A stretch of DNA of 64,000 bases from positions 353,012 through 417,011 of the forward strand of contig NC_018325.1 in the NCBI RefSeq assembly GCF_000234665.1. The letters run 5' to 3'. A model generated the notes under the pieces. That model did no database searches and had not been told where the DNA came from. It saw only the letters and a program-made list of their open reading frames with translations. The DNA comes from Leishmania mexicana MHOM/GT/2001/U1103 (Eukaryota; Euglenozoa; Kinetoplastea; Trypanosomatida; Trypanosomatidae). The position numbers and the translations under genes were made by a program. Shown here piece by piece: positions 46,901 to 55,497 of the stretch; within the stretch, counting starts at the first letter, position 1, and each line of letters opens with the position of its first letter.

Positions 46901-47168
46901 GCCTCGTGACGACTATCAACGCGCCGCCGGATCTGCTGCTGCTGCTGCTGCGACGACAAGGAAACAGTTAACGCGCACCTTCAGTAGAGACCGCCGCGGC
47001 AACGCGTCAGCGGCAGGGACCTCTTACGCCTCATCGGACCTCCGCCATCTGCTGGAGCGATTTGCAGCGGCGGAGATGTCATTGGCCGAACGCGAGCGGC
47101 GAGTACGAAAGGCGTTGCGGGTGGTGCAGCGGCAGCGAAGTGCCCTGTCGCGTGATGACCTCCTCTAG
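40962..47168 (+). CDS. giant disordered/coiled-coil hypothetical protein
   Basis: Protein of 2068 residues that I do not recognise. The N-terminal part has helical segments (YQACRAQVDQLLELQSEQVG near 70; RQRYDQALRVRDELLSFLQL near 260; EFEAYVCQLVEVSQATHHIA near 335). A long Ser/Pro/Ala-rich region (about 370-1000) is probably disordered. Coiled-coil stretches lie near 1017-1032 (LDSLERELDEVQQRL), 1072-1108 (REELKALRAEQRYSLHKMRK), 1218-1247 (LQRSLAVAEAKSARLEQLTV) and 1928-1970 (LENQESTLAAALNHLQEQQR). The C-terminus has a basic helix, LAERERRVRKALRVVQRQRS. There are many Ser runs and short Gln runs. Its place among flagellar genes and its composition suggest a cytoskeleton-associated scaffold, but there is no diagnostic domain. 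Confidence 0.82.
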   Translation: MSEHTSTHADLPPMSRADLAPGWVLAAAPRTTPTTELAASVPSSASADAAPFARHLVSTKRASSRDVEPYQACRAQVDQLLELQSEQVGLAQSLRAALRVAPMRASTAKRVMDNVENIAPDCHGCSGSSSSSSSRQQKPPSAGTEADSQPSPTPSSLPSLVSSVTSLVHRLHVLQRESAEFAATRCLPALAELFATFEAYWVWKRSSMCDGGVQEEEEASATLAAASSASTHRAMDGATTPSQAAQKRPSQQQRPPTLRQRYDQALRVRDELLSFLQLHAEAVRALDVQLEQWRQCRGSEPAAKSARGWLTVSPTGTSGVPVAVPHDANAQTRTQRCEFEAYVCQLVEVSQATHHIAQLLQAALRALCRPSPRTSRPSLKLSADAVVEDESLSSSSKAPRQAEANAAPSPGTDERRFVRLQARSSVNTGGLANSRTDAKRVSAYPSTEGSGRPSSSPAPNTSGTVGRPECVLRSLSTPKARTLRGCAKPTPCGDARSVSGTAGDAQCSWIDALSPLTPPPTAATASASPSASPSLRIEHSEPHQQLRRQRHGRGRLSPSPSPPGAAAQAEGSASPEAASHSSSLYAAQSTAGDVSLSPLTVQRGTAAVVPAHSREESADRERHCPVPMPSFSSWLGGPGDAEEDSDVQAAVTPVITMRLAATGSATRNLGDDVASRLSANAEHPPRSGRHIVSQDGARSLLRELASASADAAAGADEPLPTCPQPLVSRRRDVPDVPAFADSTRESSAEVTANAPGVTAVYVPPPSEQPASCHDDASVTALTPVIVDVAKSGEGHAASQPFPPPPPPLQRASAMHTAAAAAATRASVSRNTSMSLHLLSPRSLSIDGSASRRTTCNECGGAGQEGLSSAVRAASISTSLWPRLHHRAVSLSSSSAASVLPSADVAGGAQVARNTTALVYTPSHALTNEPEGGGGAASTYSTSRTVDPNFYTARASGAGVSPPPALAATFHGSASSAGREPSPTPLEPTQYPEQQQQGRQARHAQEWVRTFSPTPLPLDSLERELDEVQQRLQVPAPPPHSSPALSASSAASDNHTAPWPQRRSLEDRAMLTMREELKALRAEQRYSLHKMRKYVKHTLEEVAEAVSALSSHNHSSRGSSCASSRSQRSGTAHEGNDNDADASAAGARVTVAAEKQRHASHASEQARADAFAKSNEAASASAAIKLSGNSATPPSRLSTTQQQQTAPAVPASPPSKAAELQRSLAVAEAKSARLEQLTVQLKKRLWMAELSRLSPTSATPGAGELTATAKRHLSLRDAFVYGLSSDASDPEDYDGSRPKTGQASGGVGYSDEDGSAADGVAAEERAMLYLVDRELGYRTALDARAHSQRRPSALRQTTSEAYSSSRLVPYDGRRSSSTEHERSPNMRCFEDDTATYHGLAVTSTGSAGIAGGYSGRRLCSSSAAPIGAISGTTATRSLGILQQRASIFQVLRQNQAAWDAQSSASTGPQQQQQSERSQLCPPPPLQHCSANTVAEVSGELTASVPSRAHSSPPSATPQPRPHPYNADPASSRHGREANGGAAVGFPRQRVFPHYYTAISGGSDTGFVSGAELQASTSASALRAEQVLQNAKRLLQRRSASLAAGHHNISDNSHTSASLSGALQSSLTVASSPQMRANAGDHRSEMPYHHGEGATGGVSAALVGRFSRPGQWGDCVEQLDGATPPPRAFAAPALHSGMTDAATALQRVSGSLDRGADSISAADSGHGPRSHPSSPESAYHGYDTSPCSAVAYSTSKIPRPSSPSAAKAAPKWTQQWCTPTSTAAGPPLLADVSRATTSVGPPRHAQHRVDSATSPISRDGAEVRTTAGRGERDAYIHSDGGLHHRELSARTVTTSIEGDYSPPSDRTTDTRSTCGFRSSSSPLDAAVEQHVHDSRQEVPVALTSRVGQSTSRRTSCSTSSTLSCGSAQQELLDTLENQESTLAAALNHLQEQQRQVREKHQQVSLLAKQAALVAPARAPLRTPRDDYQRAAGSAAAAAATTRKQLTRTFSRDRRGNASAAGTSYASSDLRHLLERFAAAEMSLAERERRVRKALRVVQRQRSALSRDDLL

Positions 47169-48334
47169 AGGGTGAGAGGCTCTTTGCCCAGGATGCCCTT
47201 GCGCTTCCTTGTATATTCCCTCTCCGTGCGGCTTGCTGAGGCGTGAGAGGAGGGGGTGGGGCAGAGCGCGTTCGCGTGTGCACGAGTCTGTGTCTGTGGA
47301 CGAGTGTGCCCCCCCTCCTCTTCGCTGCCCTGCATGTTCACAGCAGCCACTTCATCGAGCCATGAGAGGAGAGAGGGGCGCGCGGCGCACACGCGCGCGT
47401 ACGGGGCACCCCCCTTATCACAGCGACTTCCCGTGCATCCCGTTAGCTGGAAGCTCTCGCGTTGCCAGGGCGCACGCTCATACGTCTGTGCAATGACCCC
47501 CCCTCCCCCTCCTACACACACACACACACACAAAGGGACGGACACATACAGTGGCGCCAAGACGTTTTTTGTGTGTGTCTTCTCGTGTAGCGCAGAGGCG
47601 TTGATGAATCGAACGGAGGAGGATGCATGCACGTGTGCGTGTGTGTGTGTGCAACAGATGGACAAGGAAGGGGCCGTGCGCCGGTGGGCGGCGTGTGGGG
47701 GGGAGGGGAGGGATACAACAGTTGCAAGGCTGCCTGTGTATCGTCCCTGCGCCCCACCCCATCTCGGTCTTCTCGTCACGACACACCCGTTGTTCTCCCT
47801 CCCCTTCCACCGCAGCCTACACTGTCCTTGTCACTGTCACATCGACTCCACGCCACACACCTACATACACTTGAGCTTATTCATGCGCACCTTCTCCCCT
47901 CCCTCCTACACGCTGCTCTTCTTCCACTATCATTGTGCGGGGTGGTACATGGACGCCTACGCACAACGGTGCTCCAGCGCAAGGCATCCACGGTCGCCGC
48001 TTAGAATCGACAGACACTCATCACGTGCGCTGTCCGGCATAGCTGACCGTCGTGCCACCATTCATTCCTTAGACACGCACCCATAGACACATGGATGCAC
48101 ACGCCCACGCACGCATCAGCGCCCTCCCTCTCTCTCTCTTAGCGTGGTTTGCACGAGTCTGTGTATCACATACTGCGTCTGGTGCGCTAAAATCACCTAC
48201 TCGCAAACGTTGGCGCTGCTGTGGCTGCTGCAGCCGTCGTTGTGGTGCTCGCTGACCGGGGTCTCTCTGCGCAGCTCTCCACCTCGCTGTGTGCGTGCGT
48301 GTGCCCCGGCGCTGCCCAAGGTACCACCCTCGTC
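47169..48334. other. intergenic spacer
   Basis: No gene seen in 1.17 kb. It contains a (CA)n run near 47515-47533, GATGCATGCACGTG near 47621, a G-run near 47697 and pyrimidine tracts. A likely acceptor for epsilon-tubulin is CGCAG near 48270-48276. The frame open from GTG 48221 is UTR. Confidence 0.6.
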
Positions 48335-49747
48335 ATGCCCCGCGAAATCGTGACGGTGCAGGTCGGCCAGTGCGGCAACCAGCTCGGCCAGCGCTGGTTC
48401 GATGTCATGCTTCAGGAGCACAAGGCCCACCCGCATTTTCCCGAGGGCCGCGACGCTGTCTTTCTCGAGGACATGAATCGCCCCGGCCGGCTTAAGGCGA
48501 GGTGTGTGGCGGTCGACATGGAGCAGGGCGTTCTGCACGCAATGCTGCGTGGGCCGCTGAAGGACATCTTCGACGCCAACTTCTTCATCTCCGACGTCAG
48601 CGGCGCCGGCAACAACTGGGCTGTGGGGCACATGGAGTACGGCGACCGCTACATCGACGCCATCGCGGAGTCGGTGCGGAACCAGGTGGAGCAATGCAAC
48701 TGCATCCAGTCTTTCTTCTTGATGCACTCCCTGAGCGGCGGCACCGGCTCCGGGCTCGGCACGCGTGTGCTTGGCATGCTGGAGGACGAATTCCCGCACG
48801 TGTTTCGTATTTGCCCAGTCGTCATGCCATCCGAGGTGGACGATGTTGTAACGGCGCCGTACAACAGCTGCTTCTCGCTGAAGGAGCTGATCGAGCACGC
48901 GGACTGCGTGCTGCCGCTCGACAACGACGCCCTGGCGCGCATGGCAGACCGCGCCCTCAGCAGCAGACCCAAGGGTCGTGGTGTGATGGCAAGCGGTGTG
49001 CCGCAGCCGCAGGCCTTCTCGGCAGCGAAGCCGACCGACACAAAGGGTCTTCCCTACGACTCGATGAACGGGCTTGTGGCCCAGCTTCTGAGCAACCTCA
49101 CCTGCGCCATGCGCTTTCCTGGGCCGCTGAACATGGACATCAACGAGATCACGACGAACCTCGTCCCGTTTCCGCGGCTGCACTTCCTCACTGCTGCGAT
49201 CGCGCCGCTGAGTGTGTCGAGCAAGCACGCTGCCGTTGGACCACGCACGGTGGATGCGATGATCTCCGCATGCTTGGACCCGGAGCACCAGTTCGTGGAT
49301 GTCCGTCACGGTCAAGGCAGCGCTGTGACACGAGAGGCCGGCAGGACTCTAGCGACAGCGCTCATCGCGCGCGGCCCGCAGACAACCGTGGGCGACCTCA
49401 CCCGTGGCGTCGGACGGCTGCGCGAGCAGATGGAGATGCCGTACTGGAACGAGGACGGCTTCAAGACGGCGCTGTGCGGGGTCAGCCCGCTGGGCCACAA
49501 GGACTCCATGCTGCTCCTCGCCAACAACTGCTCTATTCGCGGCAAGGTCGAGTCGATGCTCTCCAAGTATGAGCGGCTCTACTCGGTCCGCTCCCACGTG
49601 CATCACTACGATCAGTACCTCTCCGATGCCTACTTCGTGCATACAGTGGAGACGCTGCGTACGCTGGTGGACGACTACGCCTACCTGGACAGGGTGGCGC
49701 CGCCGAAGGACTTGCCGCGCAGCATGAAGGATCTCGTCTACTACTAA
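48335..49747 (+). CDS. epsilon-tubulin
   Basis: Protein of 470 residues. Epsilon-tubulin is a basal body/centriole tubulin needed for triplet microtubules. The N-terminus MPREIVTVQVGQCGNQLGQR carries the tubulin nucleotide-contact start. The tubulin signature reads SGGTGSGLGT (near 134-143). Epsilon-type strings include RPGRLKARCVAVDMEQGV, SGAGNNWAVGHMEYG, EDEFPHVFRICPVVMPSEVD, SPYNS-like APYNSCFSLKELIEHADCVL and NMDINEITTNLVPFPRLHFL. The C-terminus (RSMKDLVYY) lacks the acidic Glu-rich tail of alpha and beta tubulin. It also lacks that tail's terminal EEY. The start is set by alignment with tubulins; the upstream open frame is ignored. Confidence 0.93.
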   Translation: MPREIVTVQVGQCGNQLGQRWFDVMLQEHKAHPHFPEGRDAVFLEDMNRPGRLKARCVAVDMEQGVLHAMLRGPLKDIFDANFFISDVSGAGNNWAVGHMEYGDRYIDAIAESVRNQVEQCNCIQSFFLMHSLSGGTGSGLGTRVLGMLEDEFPHVFRICPVVMPSEVDDVVTAPYNSCFSLKELIEHADCVLPLDNDALARMADRALSSRPKGRGVMASGVPQPQAFSAAKPTDTKGLPYDSMNGLVAQLLSNLTCAMRFPGPLNMDINEITTNLVPFPRLHFLTAAIAPLSVSSKHAAVGPRTVDAMISACLDPEHQFVDVRHGQGSAVTREAGRTLATALIARGPQTTVGDLTRGVGRLREQMEMPYWNEDGFKTALCGVSPLGHKDSMLLLANNCSIRGKVESMLSKYERLYSVRSHVHHYDQYLSDAYFVHTVETLRTLVDDYAYLDRVAPPKDLPRSMKDLVYY

Positions 49748-50541
49748 GTCTGCCATGTGCGCAGGGAAGAGGGGAGAAGGAGGAGAGGGTGGGCTGGAGG
49801 AGGAGCAGGGGAGCGGTTGATTGGAGTCCGCCGCACATCATCTTCGCCGTCGTCCCGTCTCTTCGCTTCACGCTGCCCCTGTGCACGGCTGATTGCCCAT
49901 GTGACACATGCAAGACGCAACCAGCAGAAAAACAAGGCCTCCATATGAGGAGTACACGGCCGTGATGGGCGCTGGAGCTCAGAGGTGTTGTCTGTGTCAG
50001 AGCGTGTGTGTGTGGATGGGTGACTGGGTGGGGCAGCGCCAGCCATGCATCTTGTGCGGGAGGCTGAGCAGCGCATCTCGTCTGCCCCCTTCCCCCTGCC
50101 CCCTCTTCGCGCATGTCTGTGTCTGTCTTCGTGTAAGGGAGTCGCATGTGTCTACACCGGCGTCGATCACGAGGGCACAGGCACTGATGACGCTTCATTC
50201 TCTTGCCCACCTCCGTCCTGGCTGCGCTTCTCTCCCCCACACGTCTGTTCGGCATGCGCACGTCCATTCACGCGACACACACACACACGAACGCATCCAT
50301 GCATGTGCAGAGTCACAGCGCAGAGCAAGTTGCTGCTTGTGCCCCCCCTTCCTTACACGGCCACGCTCACACATCCATACACCGGTACTCCGATCGTGCT
50401 ACTCACCTGGCGGGGATTGGGGCGATGCCATCTGCATGCGCCGCGCCGCCTGTGCCCCGATCGTCCGCGTCGAGGGCAGCGGTGGGAATTAGGACGGGCA
50501 GCAATCACCGCCACAACAACGGCAACGCTGGCGGTAAGATC
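49748..50541. other. intergenic spacer
   Basis: No independent gene seen. It contains a G/A-rich stretch just after the tubulin stop, GTGTGTGTGGATGGGTG near 50005 and (CA)n near 50274-50288. The 3' part may be coding if the next gene starts at 50425 rather than 50542. Confidence 0.5.
50342..50474 (+). promoter_or_regulatory. possible SL trans-splice acceptor region for p28
   Basis: The C/T tract at 50342-50354 is followed by about 118 bases without any AG, until the AG at 50473-50474. If this tract is used, the ATG at 50425 is removed and 50542 becomes the first start. Another possible acceptor is near 50310, which would keep 50425. Confidence 0.35.
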
Positions 50542-51372
50542 ATGTCGAACAACACCAGTGTAGACGATCTGCAGGAGGCAATCCTCCAGCTGCTTCCACG
50601 GCGCGCTAGCGAGGAGGATGCCGCGGCGTACATCGACGTGAGCGGCCCAGTAGACCCCAACCAGACGCTGATCCGCTACGATATCCCCTATGCGCCCGGC
50701 GACCCGAAGCGGTCGCTGAAGCTGCGCAAGAGTCTCGGCCTAGGCGCCGAGGAGCGCGTCGTCGACCCAAACGTGCGCGTCGTCATCGATAGCTTCATCA
50801 CGCCGCGTCGATGGGTGGATGCGTCGACGGGGGTGGTTTGGGTGCAGCACGCTAGTCCGTTTCCGTCCTCTCGTATCGACGCCGCGGAAACGCAGGAGCG
50901 CCTGCACGCCCAACTCGAGGCTCACCAGGCACGCCGTACCGGCACCAGCCCCATCCGTTCGCTCCTCGTCGCCGAGTGCATGCTGGAGGTACTGCGCCAG
51001 GTGACGGCGGAGTGCTGGGAGCGTGGCCTGCTGCTCCTGCACGTGCACTCGGAGTGGGTGGCGGTCCAGGCAGCACATCGGCGCCTCTTTGAAAGTCGTG
51101 TCGGCCACGCCTTCCGTCTTGCCCTAAAGGGTGAGAAGGACGTGGCGAAGGTGGAGGAGGACATGGCCGCGCTGAAGCAGCGTATCGAGCTGCTCGGCCA
51201 GGAAGAGGAAGTCCTGCGACGTCTGTGCAGCGAGTTCGAGCAGCGCGCCGAGGAGCAGGTGCTCATCGCGAACAAGGAGCACAACGACGCCCTGACAAAG
51301 CTGAAGCGGGAAGGTGTGCAGAAGCGCGCACAGTTAGAGCAGCAGCTGGTGATTCCAGCGAACTTGCAGTAG
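50542..51372 (+). CDS. axonemal dynein light intermediate chain p28/DNALI1
   Basis: Protein of 276 residues, near the usual 250-280 of the p28/DNALI1 family. This subunit belongs to single-headed inner-arm dyneins of the flagellar axoneme. The family pattern is clear. First comes VVIDSFITPRRWVDASTGVV (animal form: ILPPREWVED). Then QHASPFPSSRIDAAETQERL and RTGTSPIRSLLVAECMLEVL. Then ERGLLLLHVHSEW. The C-terminus is a coiled coil (about 195-270) ending in HNDALTKLKREGVQKRAQLE. The ATG at 50542 is chosen from family length and the AG-free gap upstream; 50425 would add 39 residues of Ser/Ala/Asn-rich sequence. It follows epsilon-tubulin and fits the flagellar theme of this half of the window. 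Confidence 0.88.
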   Translation: MSNNTSVDDLQEAILQLLPRRASEEDAAAYIDVSGPVDPNQTLIRYDIPYAPGDPKRSLKLRKSLGLGAEERVVDPNVRVVIDSFITPRRWVDASTGVVWVQHASPFPSSRIDAAETQERLHAQLEAHQARRTGTSPIRSLLVAECMLEVLRQVTAECWERGLLLLHVHSEWVAVQAAHRRLFESRVGHAFRLALKGEKDVAKVEEDMAALKQRIELLGQEEEVLRRLCSEFEQRAEEQVLIANKEHNDALTKLKREGVQKRAQLEQQLVIPANLQ

Positions 51373-51905
51373 TTGGGAGAGACGGAAGGCAGTGTGTGTG
51401 CGTGTGTGGGTCCGTGTGTGTGGGGAGGGAGGGGGGAGGAGGAGGAGGAGGCCAGAGGAGAGGCCACCGGAAGGGGTCGGGGAGGCGTATGAGCACCCCT
51501 CACCTTAAAACGCCACTCCAAGTCGCTTGCTCTCCCGTTCTTGTCAGGTCTTTCCCTGCCACCACCGCTAGCACCACCTCCTCCGCGGCTGTCAAGGACT
51601 CGCTCTTCACGTTTTCTTTTTCGGCGCGCTCCTCATCCGACATGTGCGGCAAGAGAAGCGGGAGGGGGAGAACTTCAGCTGCGCAAGAACACATGGCGGG
51701 GGAGGGGTAGGGCAGGGCAGTCACGGTGCGGAGCGGAGGTGGAGAGACGGCGCAGCCCATTCCCTCCTCCCTCTTCCCCCCTCTTCCCCCTTCCCCCCCT
51801 CCCCACACACGCATACACACTTTTGCAGCCGACGAGATTATACCGCACCACGCCATCCAGCATACTCGATGTACGACAGCAGCAGGATGCGTCCCAGCGC
51901 TTCAT

Positions 51906-51952
51906 CCTGCGTTTCTTATTTGTTCTGACACCCCCCGCCGTTGTTTGCGTAG
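51906..51952 (+). promoter_or_regulatory. strong splice-acceptor-like site before a small ORF
   Basis: The tract TGCGTTTCTTATTTGTTCTG continues with C-runs and TTGTTTGCGTAG. The AG is at 51951-51952, only 11 bases before an ATG at 51964. This is one of the best-looking acceptors in the window. Confidence 0.4.
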
Positions 51953-51963
51953 CGCATTTTCGA

Positions 51964-52341
51964 ATGGCGAAGGTGATCTCGCGCCCCCCTACCCCGCCAG
52001 CAAGCCCCTCCACTACCACGGAAAAGAAATCGCGAACTAAAGGACGCGCAGGAGCGGCAGAAACAACTGAGGGAGGTCGCGATGGCCCCATCTACGTGGA
52101 CATTCACCTTGCCACGCCTTCATGGAGAGGTGACAAGGATGGATGTCGGTGTGGGAGAGCGGTGTGCGTGCCTGTAGGTGTAAGCGGCGCGAACCGAGGG
52201 CCCGTCGTTCGACGTTTTGGCGACAGAACAGGACGGGCTCGTTTGCACGTGAGTGTGCACGCATGTGCTGCTCCCCTCTCTGCGCTTAGTTGGCGCAAGG
52301 CACGCTTCCCTGCGGTCTTCGCCTCTGGAAGCGGTTCGTGA
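51964..52341 (+). CDS. doubtful small ORF (125 residues)
   Basis: An ATG-led frame directly behind a strong polypyrimidine/AG site. The first roughly 55 residues look protein-like (MAKVISRPPTPPASPSTTTE, then DGPIYVDIHLATPSWRG). After that the sequence becomes Cys/Arg/Val-rich and less convincing. It has no recognisable domain. It could be a real short gene, a gene broken near residue 55-60, or part of the long 3' UTR of the p28 gene. Confidence 0.25.
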   Translation: MAKVISRPPTPPASPSTTTEKKSRTKGRAGAAETTEGGRDGPIYVDIHLATPSWRGDKDGCRCGRAVCVPVGVSGANRGPVVRRFGDRTGRARLHVSVHACAAPLSALSWRKARFPAVFASGSGS

Positions 52342-53046
52342 TGCACCCGAGCCATCGCGCTCGTGGTCCCGTCTCTTCATCTCTCGCTCTTCATCTTCTG
52401 CACCTTCGCCTCCGTATTCACGCCGTTCGACAACACACGAACGCCGCCTCATGCGTGCACGCGCGTGCAGCCCCGTCATGAGCGCCGCCGCCGCTATTAC
52501 TGCCACGACTATTTCTAGGACACTACCCAAACAGGGAAAGAGCACCGCTGAGGGCGTCAAGTGAGTCTCCGCCTCTCCGTGCGTGTGTGTACCACAACGG
52601 TGCCTGGGCTCTCCCAAGACCCCATGCCCTCCCTCATACACTTTCCACTTGTTACCGCTTGAATGATAGACTTCTCTTCCTCTTCTCGGGTTGGCCGCCA
52701 TCTTTTTTCGACTCCCCCCCGCCTCCCAATCCTTCCCGGTGCGTGCGTGTGCGTGTACGCTTGACCAACGCCCACCCACCACAACGCATACACCGAGACA
52801 GGCATCCCCCCTCCCCCTCCCCCTCTTCCTCCTGCGCCGCTTCTCGCCCCGCGCGGGCACCATTGTGTTTCTGCTTCATTTCTCCCTTCGTAGTTTATTT
52901 TCTCCTGCGCCCCAGAGGACCTCCGAGCTGCTGTCGATCAGAGGGCCCGCTCGTCCACTCGAAACACACACACACACACACACACGCTCTCTCACTTAAC
53001 TCCCCCTCACCACCACCGCTACCGCCGCCATCTCCCACCCCCTATC

Positions 53047-55497
53047 ATGCTCCGCGAGGCCCGCAGACGCAAGCAGCAAGTGGCTGACAAAATCGGACAC
53101 GAGGAGTATATCTACCGTCTTAATGGCAACCCCTTCAGCCATCAGGAGGTGATTCGTGTACGCCCCCAAGGTGACCTCGACCCGCGCAGAGTGCAAGCGG
53201 CGGGCATCAGAGTTGGGGGGGGCGGCGCCAGAGGTGCCGGTGGGCCAAGTCGACCGCCGTTTGCAGTGGACGACGACGCTAACTACAACGATGGCGGCGA
53301 CAGAGGTGACCGCGTTGCCCCGTTGAACCCCAGCTCTGGCGCACCTAATGCTGGGCCCTCCAGCGAGGCCGTAGCCCCGTACAGCGCCCCCGAAGGCTGT
53401 CACGGTGGCATAAAGTACGCTGTAGCCAACTACGCCTCCCCCTACGGCGGCGGTGGTGGTGCGGGTGGGCATCCGTACCCATTGGTGTCGCAGGGGCAGC
53501 ACGTTGTTAGCGCCTTTGTCCCCGTAATCCCACCCATCGCGCCGGTCAGGGACCTGCCCGCTCCCCTGCCCGCCGTGTACAGGCCAAAGCCGCCCCTCAC
53601 GTTCCACAGCGGCCCGGCTTCAGGCGCAGAGGGGCCACCTCTCTCCCTCACTCCGTTGCCTCAGCATCCAGCGCTATCGCCGGTGCGTTACTTCTCCAGT
53701 GAAGCCGGTACTCCGAGGCCTGCTGCGGCCCCGGTGTACTTATCACCAGGTGACAAGGGCGCGGGGCGGCCCAGTACAAGTCCGACGGTGCTGCCGCCGC
53801 TCAACTCAGACGATGTCAACGGCGGTGGTGGTGGTCCCTTCCCCACCCGCAGCCCGCGTCCGAGCACGAGCGGAGCCGCCTTGGGAGGCGGCGGCGGTGG
53901 CTTCCTCATCGGCGGCGACGGCCTCTCTGCTGCCGAGGAGCGCCACCGCGAGAAGATGGCGGGGCGCCAGCGTGCCGTTGAGCTGCAGAGGGAGAATGCA
54001 CGGCAGATGCTGGAGAAACAGCAACGCAAGCAAGCAGAGCGGGAGCGGGAGATTCAGGAATACCGCCTGGCCGAGGAGCGACTGCGGCGGGAGCGGGAGG
54101 AGGTGGCGCGGCGGGAGCAGGCGGAGCTAGATCGCGAGAAGCGCGAGAAGGAACTGAAGATGATGGCGCCGCGCGCAGCGCAGGAGATGTTGGAGCAGCA
54201 GCGGCGCGAGACGCAACAGCGGAGAGAGGAGGAGGCGGCAGCTCGGCGCAATAGAGGGAGGGCCCCGGCAGTTTCCGCAGCCCCAGAAGCCCCAGAAGCC
54301 CCAGAAGCCGAAGAAACGGGGAAGGAGGCTCTGAAGTCGACGGCCCCACCGCTACCCACCTCTGCCAACGTAGCCTCGACCAGCCTCCAGTCGCCGCCGC
54401 CAGCGAATCACCTGCTGCCACTGGCAGCGCCGTCCGTCCTGCCCCCTCCAGCGTCGGCGCCTGCTTTGCCCTACCTCGTGGATTTTAACTTCGGCAGCGG
54501 GCTTCGCCATTCTCCGCAGCCATTGCCGGCACCTTACTACTACCCGCCCGCCAACATCTGTCCACAGGCGGCGCTACTGCCCGGATCAGACACCCAGTCC
54601 ATCCGTAGCGAGCTGCGGCGCATCACCAACCTGCTCGAGGAGCAGCAGCTGCAGCAGCGACGCGCCATGGATAGCATCAGCATTGGCGCCAACGCGGCGC
54701 CGCAGCCATGGTACAGCGGGGCACCGCAGCCTTCCACTAAAGCCGGCGCTGGCACGTACCTCACCACTGGCCAGCCGTCGCCTTCTATCGCTGCTGGCGG
54801 CCTCGCACCTGTGATCACGGCGCAGCGAAACAGCGCGGCACCGTACAGGTCTTTTTCGACAGGCGGTACGCTGCCGCCACTCCCACTTGCCACAGCAGCA
54901 CCGCCCGCTCCATCCTTGTCTGACGCAGGCGCACCGTCGGTAGGCATCGGGCCGTGGAAGGGGCTCTTGTCCCCCTATGCTGGCAGCTCTGCGGCCGGCG
55001 CTGGCGGCAGCCTGTTGAACCCGCCCTCCGGCTCCACCCCACTGTTTACTAGCTCCATCACGGACAACGAACCGGAGCTCTCCACGGAGCCGTCCCGGTT
55101 CATCGGCCCCTTCAGAGCACCAGTGACCGCGGTGCCGAGCCCTCCTGCTGTCCCCGAGCCGGGGGTGACGCTTGTGGGGGCGGACTCGATGGCGACGAAG
55201 CCACTGCCAGCATTGGTGCACCATGCAGGTGTCACTGTACCCGGCGCAGAACACTGCGTGGCGACCCCACCGCCGGCGTCGACGGCCGCGCCATCCCGTC
55301 TCTCCCCAGTGTCGTCGGCCTCGGCGCCTGCGCCGGCACCCTTCTCGATACCCGAGATGAACTCCCCAACGAGGTCGGCAAACGTAGAGGGGGTCCCCTC
55401 AGTCCGCCACAACTCCCCTCAGGCGGCGGAAGGGTCGAGGACGGACGCGGACGAGGGCGAGCCAGCGAGCCGAGTGAGCGAGTCGCCGATGCCGTAG
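53047..55497 (+). CDS. coiled-coil protein, possibly cytoskeletal
   Basis: Protein of 816 residues without a recognised family. The conserved-looking N-terminus (KQQVADKIGHEEYIYRLNGN, then PFSHQEVIRVRP) is followed by a Gly/Pro/Ala-rich region (about 50-295). A highly charged single-helix or coiled-coil segment covers about 298-415 (RHREKMAGRQRAVELQRENA; REREIQEYRLAEERLRRERE). A short Pro-Glu-Ala repeat (PEAPEAPEAEE) is encoded by an 9-bp tandem repeat near 54285-54315. Near 515-545 is a small helical motif, SIRSELRRITNLLEEQQLQQ. The rest is Pro/Ser/Ala-rich. The layout recalls ciliary or centrosomal coiled-coil proteins such as CSPP1 or CCDC66, but only loosely. It lies between p28 and a kinesin. 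Confidence 0.8.
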   Translation: MLREARRRKQQVADKIGHEEYIYRLNGNPFSHQEVIRVRPQGDLDPRRVQAAGIRVGGGGARGAGGPSRPPFAVDDDANYNDGGDRGDRVAPLNPSSGAPNAGPSSEAVAPYSAPEGCHGGIKYAVANYASPYGGGGGAGGHPYPLVSQGQHVVSAFVPVIPPIAPVRDLPAPLPAVYRPKPPLTFHSGPASGAEGPPLSLTPLPQHPALSPVRYFSSEAGTPRPAAAPVYLSPGDKGAGRPSTSPTVLPPLNSDDVNGGGGGPFPTRSPRPSTSGAALGGGGGGFLIGGDGLSAAEERHREKMAGRQRAVELQRENARQMLEKQQRKQAEREREIQEYRLAEERLRREREEVARREQAELDREKREKELKMMAPRAAQEMLEQQRRETQQRREEEAAARRNRGRAPAVSAAPEAPEAPEAEETGKEALKSTAPPLPTSANVASTSLQSPPPANHLLPLAAPSVLPPPASAPALPYLVDFNFGSGLRHSPQPLPAPYYYPPANICPQAALLPGSDTQSIRSELRRITNLLEEQQLQQRRAMDSISIGANAAPQPWYSGAPQPSTKAGAGTYLTTGQPSPSIAAGGLAPVITAQRNSAAPYRSFSTGGTLPPLPLATAAPPAPSLSDAGAPSVGIGPWKGLLSPYAGSSAAGAGGSLLNPPSGSTPLFTSSITDNEPELSTEPSRFIGPFRAPVTAVPSPPAVPEPGVTLVGADSMATKPLPALVHHAGVTVPGAEHCVATPPPASTAAPSRLSPVSSASAPAPAPFSIPEMNSPTRSANVEGVPSVRHNSPQAAEGSRTDADEGEPASRVSESPMP

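Larger units (their letters stand above)
51373..53046. other. intergenic spacer with one doubtful small ORF
   Basis: Mostly low-complexity sequence: G/A-rich near 51421-51480, C-rich near 51765-51805, and a (CA)n run near 52964-52985 before the next gene. A possible small ORF at 51964-52341 is listed separately. An acceptor for the next gene may be TTCGTAG with the AG at 52892-52893. Confidence 0.5.
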
